A stretch of 51,475 nt of DNA. Origin: Enterococcus pseudoavium NBRC 100491 (GTDB taxonomy: Bacteria; Bacillota; Bacilli; Lactobacillales; Enterococcaceae). The notes beneath the pieces are model-generated. The model saw only the letters and a list, made by a program, of their open reading frames with translations, ran no database searches and was not told the origin of the DNA. The stretch covers positions 1 to 51,475 of the forward strand of contig NZ_BCQF01000020.1 of NCBI RefSeq assembly GCF_001544295.1, written 5' to 3'. Of the stretch, positions 17,725 to 28,310 are shown piece after piece. How positions within the stretch are numbered: the first letter of the stretch is position 1; each line of letters begins with the position of its first letter. A program made the translations under genes and the position numbers.

Positions 17725-18474
17725 TTAGACATTTAGAACTTTATTTAAGAAATCTTGTGTTCGTGGGTTGTGGGGATTATTGAAGACTTGTTCTGGTGTA
17801 CCATCTTCTAGAATTTTTCCACCATCGGTGAAGATCACACGATCGGCAACTTCTTTAGCGAAGCCCATTTCGTGAGTAACGATCACCATCGTCATGCCTT
17901 GCAACGCCAAGTCTTTCATAACTTTCAGTACATCGCCGACCATTTCGGGATCGAGCGCTGAAGTGGGTTCATCGAACAGCATGACATCCGGGTTCATTGC
18001 CAACGCTCGAGCGATAGCAACCCGCTGTTTTTGTCCACCTGACAGGCTGTCTGGATAGTCATTTTTCTTTTCAGCAAGTCCAACTTGATTCAATAATTCA
18101 ACAGCTCGTTTTTCAGCAGATTCTTTTGATTCACCTTTCAGATCAAGGGGTGCTAAAGTAATATTTTCCATCACAGTCAGGTGCGGGAACAAATTAAAGT
18201 GTTGGAATACCATGCCGATATGTTGACGAATCAAGTTAATATCGGTGTGCTTATCCGTCAAATCTTGGCCATCAATAATAATCTCTCCCGAGGTCGGTTC
18301 TTCAAGTCGATTCATACAACGGAGGAAAGTACTTTTCCCTGAACCGGATGGCCCGATGATGCAGACAACTTCGCCTTCACTGATACTAATATTTAAATCG
18401 TTTAAGACAGTATTGTCATCGAATTTTTTTACTAAGTGATTTACGACGATTTTTTTATCAATTTTGTTTTCCAT
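17725..18474 (-). CDS. glnQ: Amino acid ABC transporter ATP-binding protein (GlnQ)
   Basis: This 249-residue ATPase carries Walker [10 protein letters not shown], the Q-loop [15 protein letters not shown] typical of polar amino acid importers, the signature LSGGQKQR, Walker [13 protein letters not shown] and switch His VTHEMGF. Its start directly abuts the stop of the fused permease gene, with AAGGTGA just inside that gene. It powers glutamine/glutamate-type uptake together with the 720-residue partner. Polar amino acid import is confident; the exact substrate is inferred from the GlnPQ arrangement. Confidence 0.93.
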   Translation of the reverse strand: MENKIDKKIVVNHLVKKFDDNTVLNDLNISISEGEVVCIIGPSGSGKSTFLRCMNRLEEPTSGEIIIDGQDLTDKHTDINLIRQHIGMVFQHFNLFPHLTVMENITLAPLDLKGESKESAEKRAVELLNQVGLAEKKNDYPDSLSGGQKQRVAIARALAMNPDVMLFDEPTSALDPEMVGDVLKVMKDLALQGMTMVIVTHEMGFAKEVADRVIFTDGGKILEDGTPEQVFNNPHNPRTQDFLNKVLNV

Positions 18475-20637
18475 CTATTTCACCTTCTTATCTAAACGGT
18501 TTGCTAATTTGGTTAAGATCGTAATCAAGACTAAATACATAATCGCAATGATTAAGTACACGTAAGAACTTTGGGTTGTCCGAGCCACGATGATCTTCCC
18601 GGTTTGCAATAACTCAACCACGCCGATCGCAGAAATGATCGTTGTATCTTTCAAACTGATAACGAATTGGTTAATGAAAGAAGGAATCATGATCTTGATA
18701 GCTTGCGGTAGAATGATTTTTTGCATCGTTCGGTTATAGGAGAGTCCCAAACTGCGGGAAGCTTCCATTTGACCAACGGGCACGGCATTGATCCCACCAC
18801 GAACAATCTCAGCAATGTAGGCACTCGCATTCAAAGTCAATGTTATGATTCCGGCGGCAAAATCGGGAATCTTAATCCCGGTAATCCCTGGTAATCCAAA
18901 GAAGATGAAGAAAGCTAGAACCATCATCGGAATCCCGCGAATAATATCGATGTAGATCCCAGCCAGGGTACGTAATCCGCGGACTGGTGAGACCCGGAAG
19001 AGGCCGAAAATAACCCCTAATACTAAGGCTAATGCGAATGAGACTAACGCTAACACGATCGTTTTCCATAATCCGTCTAATAATGATTTATAGTTGTTTT
19101 TCAATAAACCAGTAATAGTGGACTCGTCAACGGCATCTTTTTTATCTTCTTGCCCGTCCCCAATATATTTATCGAGAATCTGATCGTATTCGCCTGTTCG
19201 TTTTAACTCTTTCAATCCTTCAGTAAACATTTCACGTAGTTCAGGGTTTTGGCCTTTTTTGACAGCAAAACCATATTCGCCGCCAACTTCTCGTTTAATC
19301 GGTGTCTTTAAGTCTTGACCTTGTTTCACTGCGTAACCGATAACTGGATAATCATCCATCATTGCATCGATTGAACCAACTTTTAGTGCGTCGTACAATT
19401 GATCAGCAGCATCAAAGTTTTTGATGGTATAACCGTACTCATTTTTGTGGGCTTCTAAGAAATCAGCGCTTTCCGTTCCTACTTTGGCGCCCACTGTTTT
19501 ATCTTTCAAATCTTTATAAGACTTGATATCCTGATCATCTTTGGCAACGGCTAACTGAATTCCGCTTTGGAAATAGGGATCTGAAAAATCATAATTAGCT
19601 TTGCGCTCGTCTGTAATCGTCATGCCGGCAATCATCCCGTCAGCCTGTCCCGATTCTAAGGCTTGCATCGCAGAAGAGAAACCAATAAATTTCGTTTCCA
19701 ATTTAAAACCTTGCAATTCGGCTGCTCGATTTAATAAATCAACATCGATTCCTTTGTATTCACCATCACTGTCTTTGTACTCAAAAGGGGCAAAAGCGGA
19801 ATCGCTAGCAATTACGTAGACGTCCTTTTTAGGTTCGATTTTTTTCATTTCTTCTGAAGGAGCCGCTGTGTTTGAACCAGTTGAAATGTATTTGTTGACA
19901 ATTTTATCGTAAGAACCATCTTTCTTTAAATCTTTTAGTCCTTGATTGAATTTTTTCAGTAATTCTTTGTTTTCACCTTTTTTTACTGCAAAGCCGTATG
20001 AGCTACCAGCTTCAGGATCACCAACTAATTTGAAGGGTTGACCGTTGGTTACCGCATAGCCTATGACTGGATAGTCATCAAAAATCGCCACAGAATTTCC
20101 GTTAGTCAAAGCATTATACAGTGCATCGGCTGCTTCGTATAGCTTAATTTCGTAGCCATATTTTTCTTTATTTTTTTCTAAGAAGGTTGCACTTTCTGTT
20201 CCGATTTTTGCAGAAACAGTTTTACCTTTGAGATCCTCGTAATCTTTGATGTCCTTGTTATCATTTTTGACTGCCATTTGAATCCCGCTGTCAAAATAAG
20301 GCTCAGAAAAATCAAAGGTTTTCTTGCGTTCGTCAGTGATGCTCATACCAGCGATCATGCCATCCAATTGATCGGACTGCACCCCTTGAATTGAACTGTC
20401 GAAGCCTAATGGTCGCAAATCTACTTTAAAGTTTTGATCTTTGGCGATCTGATTGAGCAGATCTACGTCGATCCCAATATATTCGCCATCTGAATCCTGA
20501 AACTCGAAAGGAGCAAAAGTTAAGTCCGTTCCGATTTTATATGTTTTCTCCGCGGCATTTGTCTTAGTAGCAAACCCTAGTGTGAAGAGACTTGCCATTA
20601 GAAAAACAACAAAGGGAATTAATTTGTTTTTTCTCAT
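18475..20637 (-). CDS. glnP: Fused dual substrate-binding/permease protein (GlnP-type)
   Basis: This 720-residue protein has a signal-like N-terminal helix (cleaved or anchoring, MRKNKLIPFVVFLMASLF). Two tandem periplasmic-binding-protein domains follow (about residues 30-260 and 270-490), each with the pair GIDVDLLN and DGMIAGM(S/T)ITDERK. A HisM/GlnP-type permease domain completes it (about 510-715, with EIVRGGINAVPVGQMEA). The two binding domains are clearly duplicates. The same architecture is known for lactococcal GlnP, where two domains of different affinity share one translocator. AGGAGG precedes the ATG. Uptake of glutamine, glutamate or asparagine is the likely role. Confidence 0.93.
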   Translation of the reverse strand: MRKNKLIPFVVFLMASLFTLGFATKTNAAEKTYKIGTDLTFAPFEFQDSDGEYIGIDVDLLNQIAKDQNFKVDLRPLGFDSSIQGVQSDQLDGMIAGMSITDERKKTFDFSEPYFDSGIQMAVKNDNKDIKDYEDLKGKTVSAKIGTESATFLEKNKEKYGYEIKLYEAADALYNALTNGNSVAIFDDYPVIGYAVTNGQPFKLVGDPEAGSSYGFAVKKGENKELLKKFNQGLKDLKKDGSYDKIVNKYISTGSNTAAPSEEMKKIEPKKDVYVIASDSAFAPFEYKDSDGEYKGIDVDLLNRAAELQGFKLETKFIGFSSAMQALESGQADGMIAGMTITDERKANYDFSDPYFQSGIQLAVAKDDQDIKSYKDLKDKTVGAKVGTESADFLEAHKNEYGYTIKNFDAADQLYDALKVGSIDAMMDDYPVIGYAVKQGQDLKTPIKREVGGEYGFAVKKGQNPELREMFTEGLKELKRTGEYDQILDKYIGDGQEDKKDAVDESTITGLLKNNYKSLLDGLWKTIVLALVSFALALVLGVIFGLFRVSPVRGLRTLAGIYIDIIRGIPMMVLAFFIFFGLPGITGIKIPDFAAGIITLTLNASAYIAEIVRGGINAVPVGQMEASRSLGLSYNRTMQKIILPQAIKIMIPSFINQFVISLKDTTIISAIGVVELLQTGKIIVARTTQSSYVYLIIAIMYLVLITILTKLANRLDKKVK

Positions 20638-20668
20638 AATATTCCTCCTAATTACTTATCATTTGTTT

Positions 20669-20698
20669 ATTATATGTTAGTTTAAGGATAAAACACAA
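20669..20698 (-). promoter_or_regulatory. glnPQ promoter
   Basis: Read on the minus strand: -35 TTGTGT (20698-20693), 18-bp spacer, -10 TATAAT (20674-20669), about 30 bases upstream of the glnP start. Confidence 0.6.
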
Positions 20699-20806
20699 GG
20701 GGCTTCATTGTCCAATATAAAAAAAGCTAGAAACTCTTAACAGATAATGTAAGAAAATGTGACATACGCTTCTTTAGAATCTTTTAAAGTGAAGAACTAA
20801 AAATGG

Positions 20807-20820
20807 CGAAAATATGTTCG
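20807..20820. promoter_or_regulatory. LexA (DinR)-type SOS box upstream of uvrB
   Basis: CGAAAATATGTTCG differs at one base from the ideal palindrome CGAACATATGTTCG of Gram-positive LexA sites. It occupies the -35/spacer region just before the uvrB -10 box, where LexA would block transcription until DNA damage. Confidence 0.75.
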
Positions 20821-20823
20821 GTA

Positions 20824-20832
20824 TGCTATAAT
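20824..20832 (+). promoter_or_regulatory. Extended -10 promoter of uvrB
   Basis: TGCTATAAT, an extended -10 element, lies four bases after the SOS box. No strong -35 is seen, which is common with extended -10 promoters. Confidence 0.65.
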
Positions 20833-20881
20833 TTTTAGGTAGAAAAGTTACGTTTATTTAATTGAAAAGGGGGATTTTTGT

Positions 20882-22873
20882 GTGATTGAAAGAGTAACAG
20901 ATAATCTGTTTGACCTTCATTCAAAATATCAGCCTGCTGGCGACCAGCCTAAGGCCATTGCGCAATTAACCGAAGGGGTCGTCGATGGAAAAAAAGCTCA
21001 AATACTTTTAGGGGCAACGGGTACGGGGAAAACCTACACGATTTCTAATGTTATTAAGGAAGTGAACAAACCCACCTTGATCATCGCCCATAACAAAACG
21101 TTAGCGGGACAATTATACGGTGAGTTTAAAGAATTCTTTCCTAACAATGCGGTAGAGTATTTTGTCAGCTACTATGATTATTACCAACCGGAGGCTTATG
21201 TTCCTTCCAGTGATACGTATATCGAGAAAGACTCCAGTATCAATGACGAAATCGATAAACTTCGTCATTCGGCTACCAGCTCTCTCTTGGAAAGAAATGA
21301 TGTGATTGTGGTTGCCTCTGTTTCGTGTATTTTTGGTTTAGGTTCGCCCAAAGAATATATGGAACAGGTGGTTTCTTTGCGAGTTGGGATGGAAATGGAT
21401 CGCAATCAATTATTACGGAGTTTGATTGATATCCAGTTTGAACGAAATGATATCGATTTTCAACGTGGTCGTTTTCGTGTGCGGGGGGATGTTGTTGAGA
21501 TCTTTCCAGCATCACGAGATGAACGAGCGTTGCGAGTGGAATTCTTTGGTGATGAAATTGAGCGGATTCGGGAAGTCGATGCTTTGACGGGGGAAATTAC
21601 GGGTGAAACTGAGCACGTAGCGATTTTCCCGGCGACGCACTTTTTAACCAACGAAGATCATATGGAAGTCGCTATCAGTAATATTCAAAAGGAACTTGCG
21701 GATCGTTTAGAAAGCTTGCGTAGTGAAAATAAATTGTTAGAGGCCCAACGTTTGGAACAACGGACCAATTATGACATCGAGATGCTGCGGGAAATGGGAT
21801 ACACCTCAGGGATCGAAAACTATTCGCGCCACATGGATGGCAGAAAAGAAGGGGAACCACCTTATACTTTGATGGATTTCTTTCCAGATGATTTCTTGCT
21901 AGTTATTGATGAGTCCCATGTAACGATGCCACAAGTCCGGGGAATGTACAATGGTGACCGGGCTCGCAAACAAATGTTAGTGGACTATGGTTTTCGTTTG
22001 CCTTCAGCGTTAGATAACCGTCCTTTACGGTTAGAAGAATTTGAAGAACGGGTCAATCAGATCGTCTACGTTTCAGCGACACCGGGACCTTACGAGCATG
22101 AGCAGACCGATACGGTGGTCGAACAGATCATTCGACCAACTGGTTTATTAGATCCAGTTGTTGAAGTGCGGCCAATTATGGGGCAAATCGATGATTTGGT
22201 CGGCGAAATCAATGAACGTTCAGAACGTAATGAACGGGTCTTTGTTACGACCTTGACGAAAAAGATGTCAGAAGATTTAACTGATTATTTCAAAGAGTTA
22301 GGGATCAAGGTCAAATACTTACACAGTGATATTAAAACATTGGAACGAACCGAAATCATTCGTGATTTGCGTTTAGGCAAGTTCGATGTTCTAGTTGGGA
22401 TCAACTTGCTTCGTGAAGGGATCGATGTTCCGGAAGTTTCGTTAGTCGCCATTTTGGATGCTGATAAAGAAGGGTTCTTACGGAGTGAGCGTTCCTTGGT
22501 TCAAACAATTGGGCGGGCCGCGCGAAATTCTGAAGGGAAAGTTATCATGTATGCTGATAAGATCACCGACTCTATGCAACGAGCGATGGACGAGACTTCA
22601 CGGCGACGCAGTACGCAACAGCAATACAATGAAGATCACGGGATTGAGCCTAAGACGATTATTAAGGAAATTCGTGATTTGATCTCGATCAGTAAAGTGG
22701 CCGAGGAGACGGGAACTTATGATACAACGTCCTTTGAAGAGTTGTCGAAAGCCGAGCGTAAAGAGTTGATTGCGAAACTAGAAGACGAAATGCGGGAAGC
22801 GGCTAAGACACTTGATTTTGAGACCGCCGCAACTTTGCGTGATACCATTTTAGAAATGAAAGCAGCAGAGTAG
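20882..22873 (+). CDS. uvrB: Excinuclease ABC subunit B
   Basis: UvrB (663 residues, normal length) is the damage-verifying helicase-like subunit of nucleotide excision repair. It shows Walker [11 protein letters not shown], the beta-hairpin [13 protein letters not shown], helicase motifs DESHVT and GRAARN, and the C-terminal UVR domain (about residues 625-660) that contacts UvrC. The start is GTG at 20882, preceded by AAAGGGGG at 20866-20873. It is controlled by the upstream SOS box and lies about 190 bases before uvrA. Confidence 0.97.
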   Translation: MIERVTDNLFDLHSKYQPAGDQPKAIAQLTEGVVDGKKAQILLGATGTGKTYTISNVIKEVNKPTLIIAHNKTLAGQLYGEFKEFFPNNAVEYFVSYYDYYQPEAYVPSSDTYIEKDSSINDEIDKLRHSATSSLLERNDVIVVASVSCIFGLGSPKEYMEQVVSLRVGMEMDRNQLLRSLIDIQFERNDIDFQRGRFRVRGDVVEIFPASRDERALRVEFFGDEIERIREVDALTGEITGETEHVAIFPATHFLTNEDHMEVAISNIQKELADRLESLRSENKLLEAQRLEQRTNYDIEMLREMGYTSGIENYSRHMDGRKEGEPPYTLMDFFPDDFLLVIDESHVTMPQVRGMYNGDRARKQMLVDYGFRLPSALDNRPLRLEEFEERVNQIVYVSATPGPYEHEQTDTVVEQIIRPTGLLDPVVEVRPIMGQIDDLVGEINERSERNERVFVTTLTKKMSEDLTDYFKELGIKVKYLHSDIKTLERTEIIRDLRLGKFDVLVGINLLREGIDVPEVSLVAILDADKEGFLRSERSLVQTIGRAARNSEGKVIMYADKITDSMQRAMDETSRRRSTQQQYNEDHGIEPKTIIKEIRDLISISKVAEETGTYDTTSFEELSKAERKELIAKLEDEMREAAKTLDFETAATLRDTILEMKAAE

Positions 22874-22876
22874 TTT

Positions 22877-22908
22877 AATAGGACACTTCCGGCTGGAAGT
22901 GTCCTATT
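22877..22908. other. Perfect 14-bp hairpin after uvrB without a T-tract
   Basis: AATAGGACACTTCC and GGAAGTGTCCTATT flank a GGCT loop four bases after the uvrB stop. No run of T follows, so it may stabilise the 3' end, pause polymerase, or work as an imperfect terminator. Confidence 0.6.
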
Positions 22909-22936
22909 AAAAGGTTGTATACTTATGATGATGCAT

Positions 22937-22970
22937 AAATAGCAACTCTACTTTGCAGGAGTTGCTATTT
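22937..22970. other. Second perfect 12-bp hairpin in the uvrB-uvrA gap
   Basis: AAATAGCAACTC and GAGTTGCTATTT flank a ten-base loop. Only three T residues end the right arm. Together with the preceding hairpin it may limit read-through from uvrB into uvrA. Confidence 0.5.
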
Positions 22971-23016
22971 CATAAAACTGATGCAACGTGCTTTTTGGCA
23001 GAAGAATAGATAAAAA

Positions 23017-23030
23017 AGAACTCACGTTTC
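23017..23030. promoter_or_regulatory. Possible LexA box upstream of uvrA
   Basis: AGAACTCACGTTTC has the GAAC-N4-GTT(Y)C core of a Gram-positive LexA site but departs from the consensus at two positions. It lies 36 bases before the uvrA start. Confidence 0.45.
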
Positions 23031-23066
23031 CTTTTGGAAAATATTATACGAAATAGGAGAAATTAC

Positions 23067-25889
23067 ATGGCGAATGATAAGATTGTGATTCATGGAGCGC
23101 GAGCTCATAATTTGAAAAACGTGGACGTCACGATTCCTCGTGACAAAATGGTCGTGGTTACTGGTTTGTCAGGTTCCGGGAAAAGTTCGTTGGCTTTCGA
23201 TACGCTTTATGCGGAAGGGCAACGTCGGTATGTGGAAAGCTTATCGGCTTATGCTCGGCAGTTTCTCGGACAAATGGATAAGCCGGATGTTGATAGCATC
23301 GATGGGTTGAGTCCGGCCATTTCGATTGATCAAAAGACGACAAGTAAGAATCCTCGTTCAACTGTAGGAACTGTTACAGAGATCAATGATTATTTGCGCT
23401 TGCTGTTTGCACGGGTTGGACATCCAATTTGTCCTAATGATCATATCGAGATTAGCTCGCAATCCGTAGAACAAATGGTCGACAAAGTACTGGAATTGCC
23501 GGAACGAACCAAGATTCAGATTTTGGCGCCAGTGGTAGCAAAGAAAAAGGGTCAGCATAAAAAAGTGTTTGAAATGATCCAGCGTGAAGGTTATGTCCGG
23601 ATGCGGGTGGATGGTGAGTTATATGATGTGACTGAAGCACCGGAGTTAAGTAAAAGTAAAAAGCATGATATCGAAATCATCGTTGACCGGATCGTTGTAA
23701 AAGAAGGGATTCGCTCGCGACTGTTTGATTCGTTTGAAGCTGCGTTACGCTTAGCGGAAGGCTATGCGATCGTTGATGTGATTGGTGAAAAAGAAATGCT
23801 CTTTAGTGAGCATTATGCTTGTCCATATTGCGGTTTCACTGTAGGGGAGCTAGAACCGCGTCTCTTTTCATTTAACGCTCCTTTTGGTGCCTGTCATGAT
23901 TGTGATGGCTTGGGAATCAAATTGGAAGTTGATTTAGACTTGGTAATCCCGGATCAAAGCAAGACGTTACGGGAAGGCGCCTTGGTGCCTTGGAATCCGA
24001 TTAGTTCGCAGTATTATCCGCAAATGTTGGAACAAGCGTGTCTGAGTTTTGGGATTGATATGGATACACCGTTTGAAGAATTGCCTAAAGAACATCAGGA
24101 AATTGTTTTGAATGGTTCAAATGGTGAAAATTTCCATTTCCACTATGAAAATGACTTTGGTGGCGTGCGTGACGTAGAAGTCCCCTTTGAAGGAATCATC
24201 AACAATATCAATCGACGCTACGCAGAAACCAATAGCGATTTTACGCGCGATCAAATGCGCTTATACATGACTGAGCTGACTTGCCAAACTTGTCATGGGT
24301 ATCGGTTGAATCCGCAAGCTTTATCGGTTCAAATCAATGGCGAAAATATTGGTGACGTCAGTGAAACATCGATTAATGGAACTTTAGAATTTTTTGAAGC
24401 AGTCGCTTTAAGTGAACAAGAAAAAATGATCGCTAAACCGATTTTAAAAGAAATCAAAGATCGATTGACGTTCTTGCGGAATGTGGGGTTAGACTATTTG
24501 ACGCTTAGCCGTGCGGCCGGTACTTTATCTGGTGGGGAAGCGCAACGAATTCGTTTAGCCACTCAAATTGGGTCAAATTTATCTGGTGTGCTATATATTT
24601 TGGACGAACCATCAATCGGTCTGCATCAACGAGACAACGACCGTTTGATTGATTCATTGAAGAAAATGCGCGATTTAGGGAATACCTTGATTGTTGTCGA
24701 ACACGATGAAGATACGATGCGAGCAGCGGATTATTTGATTGATGTGGGGCCTGGTGCGGGAGACCAAGGTGGTCAGATCGTTGCGGCTGGCACCCCAGAA
24801 GAAGTGGAGAAAAATCCAAATTCCTTAACCGGTCAATACCTATCTGGAAAACGTGAGATTGCGGTTCCTAAAGAACGGCGCAAAGGAAACGGCAAAAAGA
24901 TCAAAGTAACAGGGGCAGCAGAAAATAATTTAAAAAATATTGATGTTGAATTTCCTTTAGGTAAATTTGTCGCAGTGACTGGTGTTTCCGGTTCTGGAAA
25001 ATCAACCTTAGTTAACCAAATTTTGAAAAAAGCGTTGGCTCAGAAGTTGAATCGAAATTCCAACAAGCCAGGGAAATTCAAAAAAATCACCGGATATAAT
25101 ACGATCGAAAAATTAGTCGATATCGATCAAAGTCCGATTGGTCGTACACCGCGAAGCAATCCAGCGACTTATACAAGTGTCTTTGATGATATTCGTGATT
25201 TGTTTGCCCAAACAAATGAAGCAAAGATTCGTGGCTATAAAAAAGGGCGTTTCAGTTTCAACGTCAAAGGGGGACGTTGTGAAGCCTGTCGTGGCGATGG
25301 AATCATCAAAATCGAGATGCATTTCTTACCAGATGTTTATGTGCCTTGTGAGGTATGTCATGGGAAACGGTACAATTCAGAAACATTGGAAGTCCATTAT
25401 AAAGGTAAGAACATTGCTGATATTTTAGAGATGACCGTCGAAGATGCCGTGGAATTCTTTAAACACATTCCTAAAATTCATCGCAAACTACAAACAATCG
25501 TTGATGTTGGGTTGGGCTATGTCACGATGGGGCAACCAGCGACAACCTTGTCTGGCGGTGAAGCCCAACGGATGAAACTTGCCAGCGAGTTGCATAAAAA
25601 TTCTAATGGTAAGAACTTTTATATTTTAGATGAGCCAACAACCGGGTTACACACGGATGATATCGCGCGCTTATTAAAAGTTTTAGAACGCTTTGTCGAT
25701 GCAGGCAATACCGTTTTAGTCATCGAACATAATTTGGATGTTATTAAGTCAGCTGACTATGTGATCGACCTAGGACCAGAAGGTGGCGATGGTGGCGGAA
25801 CGATTTTAGCCACTGGGACACCAGAAGAAATTGCAGAAGTCCCCGAGAGTTATACCGGACATTATTTGAAACGTGTTCTCAAAAAATAA
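23067..25889 (+). CDS. uvrA: Excinuclease ABC subunit A
   Basis: UvrA (940 residues) is the damage-sensing ABC-type ATPase of nucleotide excision repair. Both nucleotide-binding modules are visible: [14 protein letters not shown] and [13 protein letters not shown] for Walker A, and LSGGEAQR twice. The zinc modules are also present (CPYCGF...CHDCDGLG and CEACRGDG...[10 protein letters not shown]). I chose ATG 23067 because TAGGAG (23054-23059) lies seven bases upstream; an in-frame start at 23034 has no such site. It follows uvrB in the usual tandem arrangement and may have its own SOS-regulated promoter. Confidence 0.97.
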   Translation: MANDKIVIHGARAHNLKNVDVTIPRDKMVVVTGLSGSGKSSLAFDTLYAEGQRRYVESLSAYARQFLGQMDKPDVDSIDGLSPAISIDQKTTSKNPRSTVGTVTEINDYLRLLFARVGHPICPNDHIEISSQSVEQMVDKVLELPERTKIQILAPVVAKKKGQHKKVFEMIQREGYVRMRVDGELYDVTEAPELSKSKKHDIEIIVDRIVVKEGIRSRLFDSFEAALRLAEGYAIVDVIGEKEMLFSEHYACPYCGFTVGELEPRLFSFNAPFGACHDCDGLGIKLEVDLDLVIPDQSKTLREGALVPWNPISSQYYPQMLEQACLSFGIDMDTPFEELPKEHQEIVLNGSNGENFHFHYENDFGGVRDVEVPFEGIINNINRRYAETNSDFTRDQMRLYMTELTCQTCHGYRLNPQALSVQINGENIGDVSETSINGTLEFFEAVALSEQEKMIAKPILKEIKDRLTFLRNVGLDYLTLSRAAGTLSGGEAQRIRLATQIGSNLSGVLYILDEPSIGLHQRDNDRLIDSLKKMRDLGNTLIVVEHDEDTMRAADYLIDVGPGAGDQGGQIVAAGTPEEVEKNPNSLTGQYLSGKREIAVPKERRKGNGKKIKVTGAAENNLKNIDVEFPLGKFVAVTGVSGSGKSTLVNQILKKALAQKLNRNSNKPGKFKKITGYNTIEKLVDIDQSPIGRTPRSNPATYTSVFDDIRDLFAQTNEAKIRGYKKGRFSFNVKGGRCEACRGDGIIKIEMHFLPDVYVPCEVCHGKRYNSETLEVHYKGKNIADILEMTVEDAVEFFKHIPKIHRKLQTIVDVGLGYVTMGQPATTLSGGEAQRMKLASELHKNSNGKNFYILDEPTTGLHTDDIARLLKVLERFVDAGNTVLVIEHNLDVIKSADYVIDLGPEGGDGGGTILATGTPEEIAEVPESYTGHYLKRVLKK

Positions 25890-25906
25890 ATAACTGCGAA
25901 AGCTTG

Positions 25907-25942
25907 ATGCAAGTAAAGGATTCTCCTTTGCTTGCATTTTTC
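25907..25942 (+). terminator. Terminator after uvrA
   Basis: ATGCAAGTAAAGGA pairs with TCCTTTGCTTGCAT (one U-G pair, TTC loop) and runs into TTTTT at 25937-25941. Confidence 0.82.
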
Positions 25943-25946
25943 TTTA

Positions 25947-25955
25947 TGGTATGAT
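25947..25955 (+). promoter_or_regulatory. Extended -10 promoter of the D-aspartate ligase gene
   Basis: TGGTATGAT is an extended -10 element directly after the uvrA terminator; the -35 match is weak. Confidence 0.5.
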
Positions 25956-25990
25956 TATCAAGGATTTAGAATGAGAAGGTGTAGAAAATT

Positions 25991-27247
25991 ATGACTAAAA
26001 AACAAAAATTTGTACCGATTCTATTAGGAAGCGACATTAATGTTTATGGAATGGCCCGTTCCTTCCATGAAGCATATGGCATCGTTTCTGAGGCTTACGC
26101 TGGTTTACAGTTGGCCCCAACAAAATATAGTAAAATTGTCAATGTTCATGTTGTACCAGGTTTTGATAAAGATCCTGTGTTCATGGAGCAAATGCGTAAA
26201 TTAGCTGCAACTACCTACAATGATCCTGAAACTAAATATTTGGTTATTGCCTGTGGTGATGGCTATGCTGAATTGGTTTCCCAGCATAAAGAAGAGTTAT
26301 CACAATGGTTTATTTGTCCTTATATTGAGTTTGAGCTATTACAGCGTTTGATTAGTAAAGTGAGCTTCTATGAAATTTGCGAAAAATATGAATTGCCGTA
26401 TCCTAATACTTTTATTATCCGGGAAGATCTGTTAGAGGCTGGTAAATTAAAACAAGATTTACCTTTTGAGTTTCCAGTGGCACTCAAACCTGCGAATAGT
26501 GTGGAATGGTTATCGATCGATTTTGAAGGTCGTAAAAAGGCCTTTATTTTAGATACACGAGATGAATTTGACACAATCATCGAACGAATCTATCAAGCGG
26601 GTTATACAAGTGAGATGATTGCTCAGGATTTCATTCCGGGTGATGACAGTAATATGCGGGTCTTAAATGCCTATGTCGATCAAAACCATCAAGTTCGAAT
26701 GATGTGTCTAGGGCATCCGCTCTTAGAAGATCCTTCACCGGAGGCAGTCGGCAACTATGTCGCAATTTTACCAGAGTATAACGAAAAAATTTATCAAACC
26801 ATCAAAAGCTTTTTAGAAAGAATCAATTATACTGGTTTTGCCAACTTTGATATGAAATATGATCCTCGTGATGGCGAATACAAATTATTTGAGATTAATT
26901 TACGTCAAGGTCGCAGCAGTTTCTTTGTCACTTTAAATGGCTTTAATCTAGCACAATATGTCACAGAAGATCGTGTTTTTGATAAGCCCTTCACTGAAAC
27001 AGTTTATGGTAAAGCGGAGCCAGCAACGTCCATGTTATGGATGGGTGTGCCTAAGAGTGTTTTCGAAAAATTTGCACGGAACAATGATGACAAGCAAAAA
27101 GCTTTAGATTTGATTAAAAAGAATCAATGGGGGACCACGGTCTTTTACAAAAAAGATATGTCCTTGATGCGCTGGATCTTAATGAAATATATGTTTAGTA
27201 AATATAAAGGACGATTTGATCTATTCTTTAAAGAGAAAGAAGGATAA
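25991..27247 (+). CDS. asl: D-aspartate ligase (ATP-grasp), peptidoglycan cross-bridge
   Basis: This 418-residue ATP-grasp protein closely resembles, from memory, the D-aspartate ligase (Asl) of E. faecium and Lactococcus, which adds D-Asp to the lysine side chain of UDP-MurNAc-pentapeptide to form the cross-bridge precursor. Shared stretches include [26 protein letters not shown]-type [25 protein letters not shown] and [19 protein letters not shown]. The metal site lies in [13 protein letters not shown]...[22 protein letters not shown] precedes the ATG. The downstream gene, two bases away, is an aspartate racemase that would supply the D-Asp, strongly supporting the call. Confidence 0.92.
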   Translation: MTKKQKFVPILLGSDINVYGMARSFHEAYGIVSEAYAGLQLAPTKYSKIVNVHVVPGFDKDPVFMEQMRKLAATTYNDPETKYLVIACGDGYAELVSQHKEELSQWFICPYIEFELLQRLISKVSFYEICEKYELPYPNTFIIREDLLEAGKLKQDLPFEFPVALKPANSVEWLSIDFEGRKKAFILDTRDEFDTIIERIYQAGYTSEMIAQDFIPGDDSNMRVLNAYVDQNHQVRMMCLGHPLLEDPSPEAVGNYVAILPEYNEKIYQTIKSFLERINYTGFANFDMKYDPRDGEYKLFEINLRQGRSSFFVTLNGFNLAQYVTEDRVFDKPFTETVYGKAEPATSMLWMGVPKSVFEKFARNNDDKQKALDLIKKNQWGTTVFYKKDMSLMRWILMKYMFSKYKGRFDLFFKEKEG

Positions 27248-27249
27248 GG

Positions 27250-27963
27250 ATGGAAAATTTCTTTAGTATTCTTGGCGGGATGGGGACGATGGCGACAGAA
27301 AGTTTTATTCGAATCTTGAATAAACGGACGCAGGCCCACAATGACCAAGAATATTTGAACTATGTGATGTTCAATCATGCCACAGTTCCTGACCGAACGG
27401 CCTATATCTTAGACCATGAAGCAGATAATCCCTTGCCTTTTCTATTAGACGATATTGAGAAGCAAAACTTATTGCAACCGGATTTTATCGTGTTGACCTG
27501 TAATACAGCACATTACTTTTTTGAGCAACTTCAGGCGGCAACGAAGATTCCGCTTTTGCATATGCCGCGAGAGGCGGTCAATGAAGTCACACGCCACCAT
27601 CAAGTGGGGGAGAAAATCGCTGTTTTGGCAACGGAAGGTACGATGACTGCGAAGGTCTATCAAAAGGCATTGCAAGCAAAAGGTTTTGATGTCTTGCTTC
27701 CTGATCAAGCATTGCAGGAGAAGGTAAATTATTTAATTTATCATGAAGTAAAAGAAAATGATTTTATTAATAGTGAGCTGTATTTAGAAATTCTTTCAGA
27801 CGTCTTTGAAAAATATGGCTGTCAAAATGCGATTTTAGGGTGTACAGAGTTGTCTTTAGTGCATGAGTTGACCCCAGCGGTTCCTTATCCAGTGATTGAT
27901 GCTCAATCCATTCTGGCTGATCGTACGATTGAATTAGCATTGAAAAACAGATCTTCCAAATAG
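27250..27963 (+). CDS. racD: Aspartate racemase
   Basis: A 237-residue Asp/Glu racemase-family protein with [11 protein letters not shown] at the N-terminus and the two catalytic cysteines in LTCNTAHYF and LGCTELSL. It interconverts L- and D-aspartate without a cofactor. Placement two bases behind the D-aspartate ligase gene indicates a dedicated D-Asp supply for peptidoglycan. Glutamate racemase (murI) is less likely because of this context and sequence style. The stop lies within the loop of the following terminator. Confidence 0.9.
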   Translation: MENFFSILGGMGTMATESFIRILNKRTQAHNDQEYLNYVMFNHATVPDRTAYILDHEADNPLPFLLDDIEKQNLLQPDFIVLTCNTAHYFFEQLQAATKIPLLHMPREAVNEVTRHHQVGEKIAVLATEGTMTAKVYQKALQAKGFDVLLPDQALQEKVNYLIYHEVKENDFINSELYLEILSDVFEKYGCQNAILGCTELSLVHELTPAVPYPVIDAQSILADRTIELALKNRSSK

Positions 27964-27977
27964 GGAGATCTTTTTTT
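27949..27977 (+). terminator. Terminator after racD
   Basis: AGATCTTCC pairs with GGGAGATCT (one U-G) around a five-base loop and ends in seven T residues; the 5' arm is inside racD. Confidence 0.85.
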
Positions 27978-28310
27978 GTCTACTCTAGTCGCTATTTTTA
28001 ACACACGTCAGGACATGACATAAATGATTAAACGTTAGAAAAAGCTAAAGAATGATAAATAAGTAGTAAAGACACGCCAGGAGTGTTATAATTTTTGCGA
28101 AGGCAAAAGATTTTGCCTTTTTTTAGCGTGAAGTATCGATTTGATTAAGTGGTATAAATATTTTTGTCAAAAAAATATTTGTAGCTCTAGCTTAAATCAG
28201 AAGAGCGTTGTGTTTAAAGAAACCAACCAAGTAACTAAGAATAAGGTATACGATTTAAAATAAGAATCATTGAAAATGATTTTCCTAATTATGAGAAAGG
28301 AGTGACACAC
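27978..28310 (+). other. Upstream region of rapZ with promoter-like and hairpin elements
   Basis: No gene is supported here. An extended -10 element TGTTATAAT (28084-28092) is followed directly by AAGGCAAAA / TTTTGCCTT (28100-28119) with seven T residues. That hairpin lies too close to the expected start point for ordinary termination. Further on are an A/T-rich inverted repeat AAATATTTTT / AAAAATATTT (28156-28180) and AATCATT / AATGATT (28265-28281) just before the rapZ ribosome binding site. Confidence 0.45.
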
